This document shows positions 36,188-47,100 of a stretch of 49,938 nt of DNA, piece after piece. How positions within the stretch are numbered: the stretch's first letter is position 1; the number at the start of each line of letters is the position of its first letter. The position numbers and the translations under genes were made by a program. The stretch spans positions 1-49,938 of the forward strand of contig CAYJLD010000003.1 of assembly GCA_964371195.1 (NCBI GenBank), given 5' to 3'. The notes beneath the pieces are model-generated. The model searched no databases. It saw only the letters and a program-made list of their open reading frames with translations, and had not been told where the DNA came from. Source of the DNA: CAYJAD01 sp964371195 (GTDB taxonomy: Bacteria > Desulfobacterota > Desulfovibrionia > Desulfovibrionales > Desulfovibrionaceae).

Positions 36188-36957
36188 TGGATATACATAG
36201 CTTTGAGTTAGGTGGTGAAACCCTAAGTAGTCGCCTATTTATAGGTACGGGTAAATACGGAGCTGATGCTCTTATTCCAGATGTTGCTAAAGCCTCACAG
36301 GCAAATGTTATCACTGTTGCTTTGCGTCGTGTGCAAAAAGGGCAGCAAGGCATCATGTCACACATTCCAAAACACATGAAATTATTGCCAAATACCTCAG
36401 GAGCGCGCAATGCAGATGAGGCAGTACGTTTGGCTAGATTAGCAAAAGCTGCCGGTTGTGGTAATTGGATTAAAATAGAAGTTATATCTGACACGCGCTA
36501 TCTTTTGCCCGATGGTTACGAAACAGCTAAGGCTACAGAAATACTTGCAAAAGAAGGCTTTATTGTCTTACCGTATATGAACCCTGACCTATATGTAGCT
36601 CGCTCCCTAGTTGATGCAGGAGCTCATGCTGTCATGCCACTTGGTGCACCCATTGGTACTAACCGCGGCCTGCGCACCAAGGAAATGATAAGAATTTTAA
36701 TTGATGAAATTGATTTACCAATTATTGTGGATGCTGGTATTGGTAAACCCTCTCAAGCCTGCGCTGCCATGGAAATGGGTGCTGCGGCATGTCTTGTTAA
36801 TACGGCCATAGCTTCTGCAGCTGACCCCATTGTGATGGCTGAAGCTTTTTGTAAAGCTGTGCAAGCTGGACGTGCGGCCTATGTGGCAGGCTTAGGAGCA
36901 GAAGTTAGCGGCTGTGCTGTGGCATCATCACCTCTTACAGGATTTTTGGATCAATAA
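36187..36957 (+). CDS. thiG: Thiazole synthase ThiG
   Basis: A 256-residue TIM-barrel enzyme that joins deoxyxylulose phosphate, ThiS sulfur and dehydroglycine into thiazole phosphate. The Schiff-base Lys is K96 in NWIKIEVISD. Conserved phosphate-binding segments VDAGIGKPSQ and AAACLVNTAI are present. The start overlaps the thiS stop and the stop overlaps the thiH start by one base each, so expression is coupled. Confidence 0.97.
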   Translation: MDIHSFELGGETLSSRLFIGTGKYGADALIPDVAKASQANVITVALRRVQKGQQGIMSHIPKHMKLLPNTSGARNADEAVRLARLAKAAGCGNWIKIEVISDTRYLLPDGYETAKATEILAKEGFIVLPYMNPDLYVARSLVDAGAHAVMPLGAPIGTNRGLRTKEMIRILIDEIDLPIIVDAGIGKPSQACAAMEMGAAACLVNTAIASAADPIVMAEAFCKAVQAGRAAYVAGLGAEVSGCAVASSPLTGFLDQ

Positions 36958-38084
36958 TGCACGATTTTTCTTATTATCTTAGTCTATGGAATCGTGAACG
37001 ACGCGAAAGCATTGTAAAAAATAGTAGTTCAGAAAAAGTTTTACATGTCTTAAGCAAGGATTATTTAGGCTTAGAGGATTTTTTAACATTACTTAGCCCT
37101 CATGCCCTGCCCCACTTAGAAACCTTGGCTAGGCGTGCACAAGCTGAAACTTTACGCCACTTTGGACGAGCCATAAATCTTTTTACCCCGCTATACCTTT
37201 CAGATCATTGTACAAACCAGTGCAGATATTGCGGCTTTAATGCTCGCAATAAGCAACCGAGACGCCACCTAGAAATAGAAGAAGCCGTGGCCGAAGCTAA
37301 AGCCATTGCCAGTACTGGACTTGGCCATATATTGCTCTTAACTGGTGATGCCCGAGCCAAGGCCTCACCTCAATATATTGCTGACGTAGCCAAGGCTATA
37401 AAACCATACTTTGCTTCTGTTGGCATTGAAGTTTATTCCATGAGCGTAGAAGAATATGCCATGCTAAATGCCAGTGGCATAGATAGCATGACTCTTTTTC
37501 AAGAAACATATAATCCAGAACTTTATGCATGGCTACATCCAGCTGGACCCAAAAGAGATTATGAATACAGGCTCAATGCTCCAGGGCGTGCTGTGCTTGG
37601 CGGCATGTACAGCGTTAACATCGGTGCATTGCTTGGGCTAGAAGCTCTTGAGCATGATGGTTTTTGCACTGCCTTACATGCTTGGTGGTTGCAACGCCAA
37701 CATGCTGGAGTTGAAGTTAGTGTTTCTGTGCCTAGGATGTGCCCTCATGAAGGTGACTTTGATGTACCACATGCCCTAGACGATAGAAGCTTTGTGCAGT
37801 ATATTACAGCATTACGTTGTTTTTTACCCCGTGCAGGTATAACCGTTTCGAGTCGAGAAAGCGCTTTTATGCGCGACCATGTCATAGAGCTTGGTGTAAC
37901 TAGAGTTTCAGCCGGAGTTTCAACTGCTGTTGGAGGGCGAGCCACTCAAGGTAATGATGTGGGACAATTTGAAATTGCTGACCATAGAAGTGCTAAGCAA
38001 ATGACCGAGGCCCTAGCTAAAGCCGGATACCAAGCTGTATGCAAGGATTGGCAAGACTTTAGAGCTGAGGAAATTACAGCTTAA
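36957..38084 (+). CDS. thiH: 2-iminoacetate synthase ThiH
   Basis: A 375-residue radical SAM lyase that cleaves tyrosine to dehydroglycine for ThiG; use of ThiH rather than the oxidase ThiO fits an anaerobe. The cluster motif is C85-TNQ-C89-RY-C92. The rest of the barrel and the conserved SVGIEVYSMSVEEY segment are present. It ends the thi cluster; thiF and thiE are not in the window. Confidence 0.96.
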   Translation: MHDFSYYLSLWNRERRESIVKNSSSEKVLHVLSKDYLGLEDFLTLLSPHALPHLETLARRAQAETLRHFGRAINLFTPLYLSDHCTNQCRYCGFNARNKQPRRHLEIEEAVAEAKAIASTGLGHILLLTGDARAKASPQYIADVAKAIKPYFASVGIEVYSMSVEEYAMLNASGIDSMTLFQETYNPELYAWLHPAGPKRDYEYRLNAPGRAVLGGMYSVNIGALLGLEALEHDGFCTALHAWWLQRQHAGVEVSVSVPRMCPHEGDFDVPHALDDRSFVQYITALRCFLPRAGITVSSRESAFMRDHVIELGVTRVSAGVSTAVGGRATQGNDVGQFEIADHRSAKQMTEALAKAGYQAVCKDWQDFRAEEITA

Positions 38085-38106
38085 TATAAAAGAGCATTGA
38101 AGGCCT

Positions 38107-40005
38107 ATGAAGAAGCGCTCAATCAACTTACTATCACCTGAATTGAGAAATCAAATTGCAGCCGGAGAAGTGGTGGAAAGACCTGCCTCCGTGCTTAAAG
38201 AATTGGTTGAAAATGCTCTTGATGCTGAGGCTAGCCAGATTTCTATTCAACTTGAAAATGGTGGGCAAGGCTATATTAGAGTACAAGATAATGGGCACGG
38301 CATTGCAGCTGATGAACTTGAACTTGCTGTTACTCGTCATGCTACAAGTAAAATCCACGACTTAAATGATCTTTTATCTATTTATTCCTATGGATTTAGA
38401 GGTGAGGCTTTACCAAGCATAGCTTCTGTTTCACGCTTTAGCATTACTTCTGCTTTCACTCAAAACGAAAACAATACCCAGCTAGCTCACTGCTTACAAG
38501 TGGAATATGGTAAAATAATAAATAGTGCTCCGGCAGCCCTGCCGCGCGGTACAATTATTGAAGTACAAGATCTTTTTACAAATATTCCTGCACGATTAAA
38601 ATTCCTAAAAAGTCCCAGTACCGAAAATAAAAAAGCTCAGGAATGGCTAACTCGCCTTGCCATTGCTAAAAATCATGTGGGCTTTACTTTAAGCCTTGGT
38701 GGGCGTGAGGTTCTTAACCTACCTCCCAATCAAAGTTTGGCTAATCGTCTAGGTGAACTTTGGCCACCATTAATTATGGAGTCCATGCGCAGCTTTGACC
38801 ATAGCCATAATGGCATTCGTACTCACGGTATGGCCTCCCTACCTCACACTAGCCAGCCGCGAGCAGATAGAATACTTTTTTATGTGAATGGGCGCTCTAT
38901 TCAAGACAAAACTTTATCAGCTGCGGTACGCGAAGCTTACAAGGGTTGCCTAACTACCAAGGATTACCCACAAGTCGTTATTTTTATTGAGATTGACCCT
39001 GAAGAGGTTGATGTAAATGTACACCCTGCTAAAACAGAAATTCGCTTTCGCGACACATCTAATGTATTTTCTGCTGTGCGACGTGGTATTTTAAGCATGT
39101 TAGAAAATAACAATGCTCAAACTATGCACAACTTTGCCCAAGATAGTTCAAATCAAATAAGTTCTAGCCCTGGTCAAGAATTCCTGCCGCGCGCTCAAGG
39201 ATTTTGGGGTAGTATTGATGATGAATCCATCATAGGTAAGAAACAAATATCACCCTACCAAAAAGAAGATATTGAAACCATTATTCCAGAAAGTCAATCT
39301 GTTATATATAGTGCCAGTTTAAATGACGGACTAAATGAAGAGCATAGCAAATTTGGCATTTGCTTAGATAGCAACACCACATATGAAAGCTACACCACAC
39401 CTGCAAAACCTCCAAGTGACCTCAATATAGAGGTTCAAAATTACAACTCAAAAGCACATATTGGTTCCATGCAATATTGGGGGCAAATTGATGATACTTA
39501 TTTGGTTATAAAATCAGCCCATGATACCTTGCTTTTATTAGATCAACATGCCATGCATGAGCGTATATTGTTTACTCGTATGCAAGCTAATGCCTTGGCT
39601 GGTACTGGTCAATTACTAGCCTTACCGCTTGAATTAAGCTTACACACAGCTGAGGTAGAGCGCGCATTTGAATTGAGACCCATGCTAGAAAAGCTTGGTT
39701 TTAGCCTTGAAATTGAACAACAAAACTTACACATATTAGCCCTGCCGCCCATACTTGAGCGTGCTGAGGCCAAGAACTTTTTGCGCGAAGCATTGGCAGG
39801 GCGCAAGGATGACCTTGATATGCTCTTTATTTCCTTTGCTTGCAAAGCATCCATTAAAGCGGGTCAAAAGCTTACTCAAGATGAGGCTTTAGAACTCATT
39901 AAGCAATGGTTAGCAACGCCCATGCGCGAACATTGTCCGCATGGTCGCCCTTGTGTATTACGCTTTACAGCCCATGATTTAGAAAAAATGTTTAAACGAA
40001 AATAA
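38107..40005 (+). CDS. mutL: DNA mismatch repair protein MutL
   Basis: A 632-residue MutL. The N-terminal GHKL ATPase has ENALDAEA, DNGHGIA and YGFRGEAL. A variable linker (about 340-440) joins the C-terminal dimerisation domain. The endonuclease-type motifs are mostly there: DQHAMHE at 479-485, ACK at 578-580 and CPHGRP at 610-615. The second acidic residue of DQHAx2Ex4E is Thr490 here (ERILFTRM), so nicking activity is open to question. It starts 22 bases after thiH and may share its transcript. Confidence 0.96.
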   Translation: MKKRSINLLSPELRNQIAAGEVVERPASVLKELVENALDAEASQISIQLENGGQGYIRVQDNGHGIAADELELAVTRHATSKIHDLNDLLSIYSYGFRGEALPSIASVSRFSITSAFTQNENNTQLAHCLQVEYGKIINSAPAALPRGTIIEVQDLFTNIPARLKFLKSPSTENKKAQEWLTRLAIAKNHVGFTLSLGGREVLNLPPNQSLANRLGELWPPLIMESMRSFDHSHNGIRTHGMASLPHTSQPRADRILFYVNGRSIQDKTLSAAVREAYKGCLTTKDYPQVVIFIEIDPEEVDVNVHPAKTEIRFRDTSNVFSAVRRGILSMLENNNAQTMHNFAQDSSNQISSSPGQEFLPRAQGFWGSIDDESIIGKKQISPYQKEDIETIIPESQSVIYSASLNDGLNEEHSKFGICLDSNTTYESYTTPAKPPSDLNIEVQNYNSKAHIGSMQYWGQIDDTYLVIKSAHDTLLLLDQHAMHERILFTRMQANALAGTGQLLALPLELSLHTAEVERAFELRPMLEKLGFSLEIEQQNLHILALPPILERAEAKNFLREALAGRKDDLDMLFISFACKASIKAGQKLTQDEALELIKQWLATPMREHCPHGRPCVLRFTAHDLEKMFKRK

Positions 40006-40042
40006 TCTCAAAACACCAAAATTATCAAAACACTTCGTCCAT

Positions 40043-42187
40043 TTACTCAGCAGCACGCGTAACTTCAATAGTAGGAGGTAATTTTTTTATTTTATCAATA
40101 GTTTGATATAGTTGACTTACATGTAAAACTTCAATGGTCACGTCAATTTCGCCCTTGCCATCAATTAAACCATGAGCTGACAAAGAATCAATATTTACAG
40201 CTGCATCGGCCAAAGCTTGAGTCACTAATGCCAGTACCCCACGCCCATTTTGTACCAAGACCTGAATGCGAGCAAGATAAGGCTTATCTTCTTCACCATC
40301 CCAATTAACTGACATTAAGCGATCAGGCTCCATATTAGGCACATTGGGACAATCCACGCGATGTACAGCAATACCATTATTAATACTAATATAGCCAATT
40401 ATAGCATCACCAGGAACTGGATTGCAGCACTTTGCATACCGCATAAGCACGCCATCCACACCACTTAACTTAATGCCGCTGGTACTTGCAGCCTTAGGTG
40501 TTTTGGATTTGGCGCTAGGCTCAAGTTGTACACCCACTTCATCAGGATGAAGAATAGCATACAATTTATTCAATACCTTACGTGGAGTATAATGTGCATA
40601 GCCCACACTGGCAAATAAATCATCTACACTATCAAAGTTCATCTCTTGAGCCACAGTGCTAAGCTGTCCGCCTTTAAGAGCCTTAGCCACATTAAGGCTA
40701 ACCTTACGACCCTCTTTTTCAAGCATTTCGCGCCCAAGAGCTAAAGCACGAGCTTTTTCTTCGGTACGTAAATAATGACGGACATAACTACGGGCTTTGG
40801 ATGTTTTTACTATATTTAGCCAATCCCTATTGGGACGTCTTGATTGATCAGTTATAATTTCAACTATATCACCGGTTTTAAGCTCTGTTGATAGTGGAAG
40901 TAATTTACCATTTACCCTACTACCAGAGCAATGATGCCCAACCTTAGTATGTATATAAAAAGCAAAATCTAATGGTGTAGCACCCTTAGGCAGTTGCTTT
41001 ACCTCGTTATTAGGTGTGTAAACATAGATTTCATCCTTATATAAATCAAGGCTTAGGGTGCTCATAAATTCATTGGAATCACTCTCATCGCGCTGGCGTT
41101 CAAATATTTCTTGTAGCCAAGAAAATTGCTCCAAATCCTTAGGGCTAATCTTACCTTTTTCTTTATATAACCAATGTGATGCCACACCATGTTCAGCTTG
41201 GCGATGCATTAATTCGGTACGAATTTGTATTTCTATGCGCTCACCTTCTGGCCCAATAACCGTAGTATGCAAACTTTGATAACCATTTGCTTTGGGCACA
41301 GAAATATAATCCTTAAGTCTGCCATGCACTGGGCGCCATTGTGAGTGAACAAGACCAAACACAGCATAGCAATCCTTAACATCGTTTACCAAAACCCTAA
41401 AAGCCATTATGTCATGCATTTCATCAAGATTTAAAGAAAGCTGCTGCATTTTCTTATATATGCTATATTTATGCTTTATTCTACCATAAACACTTCCCTC
41501 AATCTTACTACTACTGATCAACTCCTCAAGGCGCTCTACTACCTTATCAATAATTTTGCGCTCTACTACTTGATTATCATCAAGCCATGTATTGATTTGC
41601 TTGTAAACTTCTGGATGCAAATATTTAAAACTTAAATCTTCTAAAGTTTGTTTAATACGATGCAAACCAAGCCTATTAGCTAAGGGCACATAAATATCCA
41701 TGGTCTCAGTAGCTATGCGCTTTTGCTTATGCTCTTTTTGAAAATCAAGGGTACGCATATTATGAATACGGTCCGCAAGCTTAACCATAAGCACACGTAA
41801 ATCATGACACATGGCAAGAATCATCTTACGTATATTTTCTGTTTGGGCCGTTTCCTTGGAGTCAAATGGAATATCACTTATCTTAGTAACTCCATCTACA
41901 ATATCAGCTACATCCTCTCCAAATGATGCATCAATATCTTCAATTGTGGCCTTGGTATCTTCAACCGTATCATGCAAAAGGCCTGCTATTACAGTGGCCT
42001 CGTCAAAGCCAAGTTCAGCAAGTGTATAGGCTACAGCCAAAGGGTGAGATAGATATGGCTCTCCAGAAAGGCGAGTTTGACCAGCATGAGCCGAGGCAGC
42101 ATATACATATGCTTTTTGAATAAGCGCAAGATTTGCATCAACATTTTTTGACGCAACTTGGTCTAATACTTCTTGAATTCTAATCAT
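40043..42187 (-). CDS. relA: Bifunctional (p)ppGpp synthetase/hydrolase
   Basis: A 714-residue RSH protein that makes and degrades the alarmone (p)ppGpp. The N-terminal HD hydrolase is intact (HAGQTRL, SHPLAVAY, GLLHDTVEDT), the synthetase has RIKHKYSIYKKM and EIQIRTELMHRQAEHG, followed by a TGS domain (VYTPNNEVKQLPKGAT) and a C-terminal ACT domain (about 640-714). With both active sites retained it should be a SpoT/Rel-type single RSH. A ribosome site AGGTAG precedes the ATG. It lies 22 bases after the binding-protein gene on the same strand. Confidence 0.95.
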   Translation of the reverse strand: MIRIQEVLDQVASKNVDANLALIQKAYVYAASAHAGQTRLSGEPYLSHPLAVAYTLAELGFDEATVIAGLLHDTVEDTKATIEDIDASFGEDVADIVDGVTKISDIPFDSKETAQTENIRKMILAMCHDLRVLMVKLADRIHNMRTLDFQKEHKQKRIATETMDIYVPLANRLGLHRIKQTLEDLSFKYLHPEVYKQINTWLDDNQVVERKIIDKVVERLEELISSSKIEGSVYGRIKHKYSIYKKMQQLSLNLDEMHDIMAFRVLVNDVKDCYAVFGLVHSQWRPVHGRLKDYISVPKANGYQSLHTTVIGPEGERIEIQIRTELMHRQAEHGVASHWLYKEKGKISPKDLEQFSWLQEIFERQRDESDSNEFMSTLSLDLYKDEIYVYTPNNEVKQLPKGATPLDFAFYIHTKVGHHCSGSRVNGKLLPLSTELKTGDIVEIITDQSRRPNRDWLNIVKTSKARSYVRHYLRTEEKARALALGREMLEKEGRKVSLNVAKALKGGQLSTVAQEMNFDSVDDLFASVGYAHYTPRKVLNKLYAILHPDEVGVQLEPSAKSKTPKAASTSGIKLSGVDGVLMRYAKCCNPVPGDAIIGYISINNGIAVHRVDCPNVPNMEPDRLMSVNWDGEEDKPYLARIQVLVQNGRGVLALVTQALADAAVNIDSLSAHGLIDGKGEIDVTIEVLHVSQLYQTIDKIKKLPPTIEVTRAAE

Positions 42188-42209
42188 ATGCTACCTAATA
42201 ATGCCAACA

Positions 42210-43907
42210 TTATGGTTTTTTTGTATTACGCTGTAAATTTTTTGGAACCCACCACTCATCAAAGTTATACATAATACCTGCTAAAGCTGGGTCAATGCCA
42301 CGAAAACGTGATTGTACCACGGGTAATGCGTAAGGCACAAACAAAAAACAATAGGGCTGGTCTGCATGCATAACCTCTTGTAGTTCATAATATAAGCTTT
42401 TACGCTTTTCCACATTAGGCGTTGCACGAGCAGTTTCCAACAATTCATCAACCTTTGGATTAATATAGCGTGTAAAATTAAGCCCGCCAGACTTGGCCTT
42501 TGATGAATGCCACACCTCGTAAATATCAGGGTCTTGCCCAATGGTCCAGCCCAGTATTACAGCATCAAAACGTCCTGTATCCACAAACTCCTTGATAAAT
42601 GCTGCCCACTCCACTGTGCGAATTTGCACATCAATGCCTACGGCCTTGAGCTGACTTTGTATAACAATAGCCGTAAGTATACGCTGTTCATTACCTTGAT
42701 TGGTTAAAATTGTAAAAGCTAAATCTTGACCGTCTTTTTCTAAGATGCCGTCATTGTTAAGATCAGCAAATCCAAGCTCTTTAAGTAAATCTTTTGCCTT
42801 AGATACATTTTGACTCACAGCCTTTAGCTTATCATGATAAGCCCAAGAGCCAGGTTTATATGGACCAAATGCTGGTACACCTTGACCCATAAGCACGCCT
42901 TTTACAATACCTTCGCGATCAATAGCATATGATATAGCCTTACGCATACGTACATCTTTAAAGAACGGATGTAACATATTAAAACCCATAAAAACATATA
43001 CTGACGATAAATATCTGTATTTATGAAACTCACTATCCCAAGGAGCACCGCTAGTTTGACGTAAATACTGCTGCGGAGTTAAGTTCATTACATCCAAACG
43101 CCCAGCCCTTGTCTCTAAAAACATAGTAGAAATATCTGGAATAATTCTATATATCACTGTATCTATATGCGGTTTACCCAAAAAATATGTGGGTGAAGCA
43201 CTTAAGGTTACTCGCAAACCAGGCTCCCATTGTTTTAACTTATATGGACCAGCGCCCACTGGATTACGAGCAAAGGGCGTATTTCGTAAGTCTTGACCTT
43301 CTAAAATATGCTTTGGCAAAATAGCACTCATCCAAGAACTAAGCGCACGTGCAAAATATTTTTCATAATACACTTCAAAGGTGTATCGACCAGTTTTACG
43401 AAATTCCTTAACTGCTAAAAAATCTTCGGCATATGGTGATGCTGTCTTGGGATCTGTTACAATTTTCCATGTAAATTCAACATCATCCGCTGTAAGCTCC
43501 ACACCATCTTCCCATAAAATACCTTGACGTAATGTAAATCGAATAAGCTTACCTTCATTTTCTATGCTATATTCTTTTGCTGCAAAATTTTCTATTTGCA
43601 AATTTTTATCGTAACGTAGCAAGGAAACAAATAACAAACCAGCCACATCATGTGAGGCACTGTCCGTTGCCAAATAAGGAATAAGATTTGAGGCCTCACC
43701 TATACTTCCAAAAACAATACGCCCCCCCCCAACCGCAGTCTCTGCTGACTTGTCTAAAGATACTTGAGATGCTGCATAAATATTACTATTGCTAAAGCCA
43801 ATTGTAAAAATAAAGCCGAAAATCACCAAATATGTACATGTATTTGTAGTAAATTGACAACTAATGGTAAAAATTTTTTTTAAAATTATATGCATATAAC
43901 TATCCAT
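42210..43907 (-). CDS. Solute-binding protein family 5 (oligopeptide type), with G9 tract
   Basis: A periplasmic binding protein of about 565 residues, family SBP_bac_5 (peptide or nickel ABC importers). It has an N-terminal hydrophobic export segment (about 25-42), then motifs such as FTLRQGILWEDGVELTADDV, RNPVGAGPYKLKQW and a C-terminal YNFDEWWVP. The start is uncertain: ATG at 43907 or ATG at 43895, the latter preceded by GGATAG. Nine consecutive Gs on the coding strand (43730-43722) encode Gly60-62 in TAVGGGRIV. No permease or ATPase genes are adjacent, so it is an orphan binding protein. RelA follows on the same strand. Confidence 0.88.
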   Translation of the reverse strand: MDSYMHIILKKIFTISCQFTTNTCTYLVIFGFIFTIGFSNSNIYAASQVSLDKSAETAVGGGRIVFGSIGEASNLIPYLATDSASHDVAGLLFVSLLRYDKNLQIENFAAKEYSIENEGKLIRFTLRQGILWEDGVELTADDVEFTWKIVTDPKTASPYAEDFLAVKEFRKTGRYTFEVYYEKYFARALSSWMSAILPKHILEGQDLRNTPFARNPVGAGPYKLKQWEPGLRVTLSASPTYFLGKPHIDTVIYRIIPDISTMFLETRAGRLDVMNLTPQQYLRQTSGAPWDSEFHKYRYLSSVYVFMGFNMLHPFFKDVRMRKAISYAIDREGIVKGVLMGQGVPAFGPYKPGSWAYHDKLKAVSQNVSKAKDLLKELGFADLNNDGILEKDGQDLAFTILTNQGNEQRILTAIVIQSQLKAVGIDVQIRTVEWAAFIKEFVDTGRFDAVILGWTIGQDPDIYEVWHSSKAKSGGLNFTRYINPKVDELLETARATPNVEKRKSLYYELQEVMHADQPYCFLFVPYALPVVQSRFRGIDPALAGIMYNFDEWWVPKNLQRNTKKP

Positions 43908-44130
43908 TTTTTAAGATATATTTAAACAATTAAATAAAAAGATGCTACGCGCAACGTAGTTTTACTTGAAAAAAATTTAACAATCCATTACTTTGAATAT
44001 GTTAGTGACCAATTCCTTGTAAAACACTTGTAATTGTTATGCAAGCTTGAAAATCATTGTTTTTTTCGTGTAATTATATTTAAAGCCCTAGTTTTTCATA
44101 TTAAGTCTGCGCTATCAGAGGTTGATCAAC

Positions 44131-47100
44131 ATGACGCGAGCCGAAAAAAATGCATTACGTACTCTTGTACAAAGCTTTACTCAAGACACCATTCCCGAAT
44201 ATATTCGAGACAGCGGTCAATATATTCTATCTGAAGGTGGCATGCAAAAAATTAATATTACCCAAAATAATTCACTTTGGGAAGTTGCAGGCACCATCCA
44301 AGGTGAGGACTTCCAAGTTTACACCCCAGAATTATTGATTAATATCGATGATTATATTTTAAAACACCAATGCAATTGCTCCGAAGCTTTTTCAGGGGTT
44401 TGTAGGCATGTTGCTGCAATATCTATAAATTTTTTAAATGACCTACATGAAGATGATACACAAGAAAAACCTGTCGCACCGCGCTCTGATTGGAAACTTA
44501 GTTTTCGTTCTTACTTCTCCACAGAAATGGAACCAGAACCAGGACGACATTACCTAATCTTTCGCTTTTATCCTGAGCCAGGACGGCTATCCGTGGCCTT
44601 TTTTCGCGGACGACAAAATAAATCTGGTATTTCCAGCGTACATAATGAAATCACTCTGGAGCAAATTATTCGCAATCCAGAGTGGTGTGAATTATCTCCC
44701 CAACTTGTTGAAGTATCGCGCCAAATAGGTCAATACCAAGATTACTATGGGCATAAAGTAGAAATTCCAGAGGGTCTTGTCTCTTGGTTTTTCTGGGCTA
44801 TACGTAATGAATATTATATTTTATGGGAAGAAACTGACAAAATATGTAATATAGAAAATACAACCTTTGTACTAAAACTTAAGCCAGAAATGTCTGACGA
44901 TGGTTTTAGCTTCTCCTTACTTATTTTGCATGAAGGAAGACCGCCCATTGCGCTTACACAGCATTCCGAAGAAGAAATTACCTTCCATGGTCAAATGCCC
45001 ATATGGGTTTGTTATAATAAAAGTTTTTACCCAGTACAAACTGGGCTTGATTTAGCTTTAGTCAACGACTTGTTATATACAAGGCCTGTGGTCCCCCATG
45101 AAGAAATATCTGAGTTTTTAGACCGTGTATGGACCTGCTTGCCAGATAGCAATCTTTATGAACCGCAAAATTTCTTGAAACTAATGGCCCCCATTTTTCA
45201 GCCTGCAAGCTATAATCCAAAATTATTCCTTGATGAGGAAGGTAGTCTGCTTACTCTTGAAATTGAAAATATTTATGAAACCTTACATGGCGAATTCTTG
45301 TTAAATGGACCAAATCCAGCTTTCCAAACTGGTAGTTATTCTTATAGTGGATCAACCTACTTGGTAAGACGTCATCAATCAGAAGAAATTGAACTACTTG
45401 AAATGCTAGAACAAATGGGATTTCAACAACGTAGCAATAAGCTGTGGTTCCTAGAACCTGAAGAAGCCATAGCATTTTTGCTAGACTCCTACCCTACACT
45501 TTTAGAAACATTCAGAGTATATGGAGAAAAAGCTCTTTCACGTTATAAAGTTCGTACGTCACAATCAGTTATTACGGCCACAGTAGAAAGTGAAGAAAAT
45601 GAAAAATGGTTTAATTTAGATATTGAAATCGAATATGACGGACAATCTGTAGCTCTAGAAAAAATTTGGAAAGCGTGGACCAAGGGCAAACGCTATGTAC
45701 AACTTAAAGATGGCTCATACGCAAGCTTACCTGAAACATGGCTTGAAAAAATTGCCCATAAGTTACATGCGCTAGGACTTGATATAAGCAAACCACCACA
45801 GCAAAAATTTCAACAATTTGAGGCTCCTATACTGGATAGCCTCTTAGATGATTTTCCAACAGTTCATACTGACTCATTTTGGAATAATTTACGTGATAAA
45901 ATTCGCAATTTCCAAGAAGTACGCACCATTGATCCTCCAAAAGGTCTTAATGCTGAATTGCGCGCTTACCAGCAGCAAGGCATATCCTATTTGAACTTCC
46001 TATCAGAATATGGCTTTGGGGGCATTCTTGCTGATGAAATGGGCCTTGGAAAAACTGTTCAAACGCTAGCATTTATCCAACACATGTTTGAGCATAAATT
46101 TGAAGGTCCCAACTTGATTGTTGTGCCAACTTCTGTGTTGCCTAACTGGGATCGCGAGGCAGAAAAGTTTGTTCCAGACCTTTCAAGGCTAATTATCTAT
46201 GGCACAAGACGCGAAAATATGTTTAAACAAATTTCATCTGCCAATATTGTTATTACTACTTATGCTCTATTGCGCCGTGACCTAGAAGAATTTGAAAAAT
46301 ATGAATTCAATACAATTATTCTTGACGAAGCTCAAAATATTAAAAATCCCAATACTATAACTGCACGCTCTGTTAGACATATCAATGCCAGAATGCGGCT
46401 TTGCCTATCTGGTACACCCATTGAAAATAACCTGTTTGAATTATGGTCTTTATTTGAATTTCTCATGCCTGGTTTTCTTGGTTCACAACACTCTTTCCAA
46501 CGTGGCATTGTTAAGCCAATTAAGGATGGAGATACTGAAACTCTTGATTATTTGCGCACTAGGGTACGACCATTTATCTTGCGCCGCACTAAATCAGAAG
46601 TGGCAAAAGACCTGCCTCCAAAAGTAGAAAGCGTAACATGCTGCGCTTTAGACGAAGCTCAAGCAGAACTATATACAGCACTTGCACACAAGCTAAAAGC
46701 GCAAGTTTTAGCTGATGTGGATGAAAAAGGTATTGGCAAAAGTCAAATGTCTATACTTGATGCATTACTCAAATTACGTCAAATTTGTTGTCATCCACGC
46801 TTATTAAAGATTGATATTCCTGGGTTTTCTAATAACCTGCCTTCAGGTAAGTTTGATGCATTCAAAAATATGGTCATGGATATTGTGGAAGGCGGACATA
46901 AGGTATTGGTATTTTCACAATTTGTGCAAATGTTACACATTATTAGACAATGGCTACAAGCCTCAGAAATACCCTATTGCTATTTAGACGGCGGAAGCAA
47001 AAATCGCTTTGAGCAAGTAGATTTATTCAATAATGACCCGAATATACCTATATTCTTGATTTCACTTAAAGCTGGCGGTACAGGATTAAACCTTACATCA

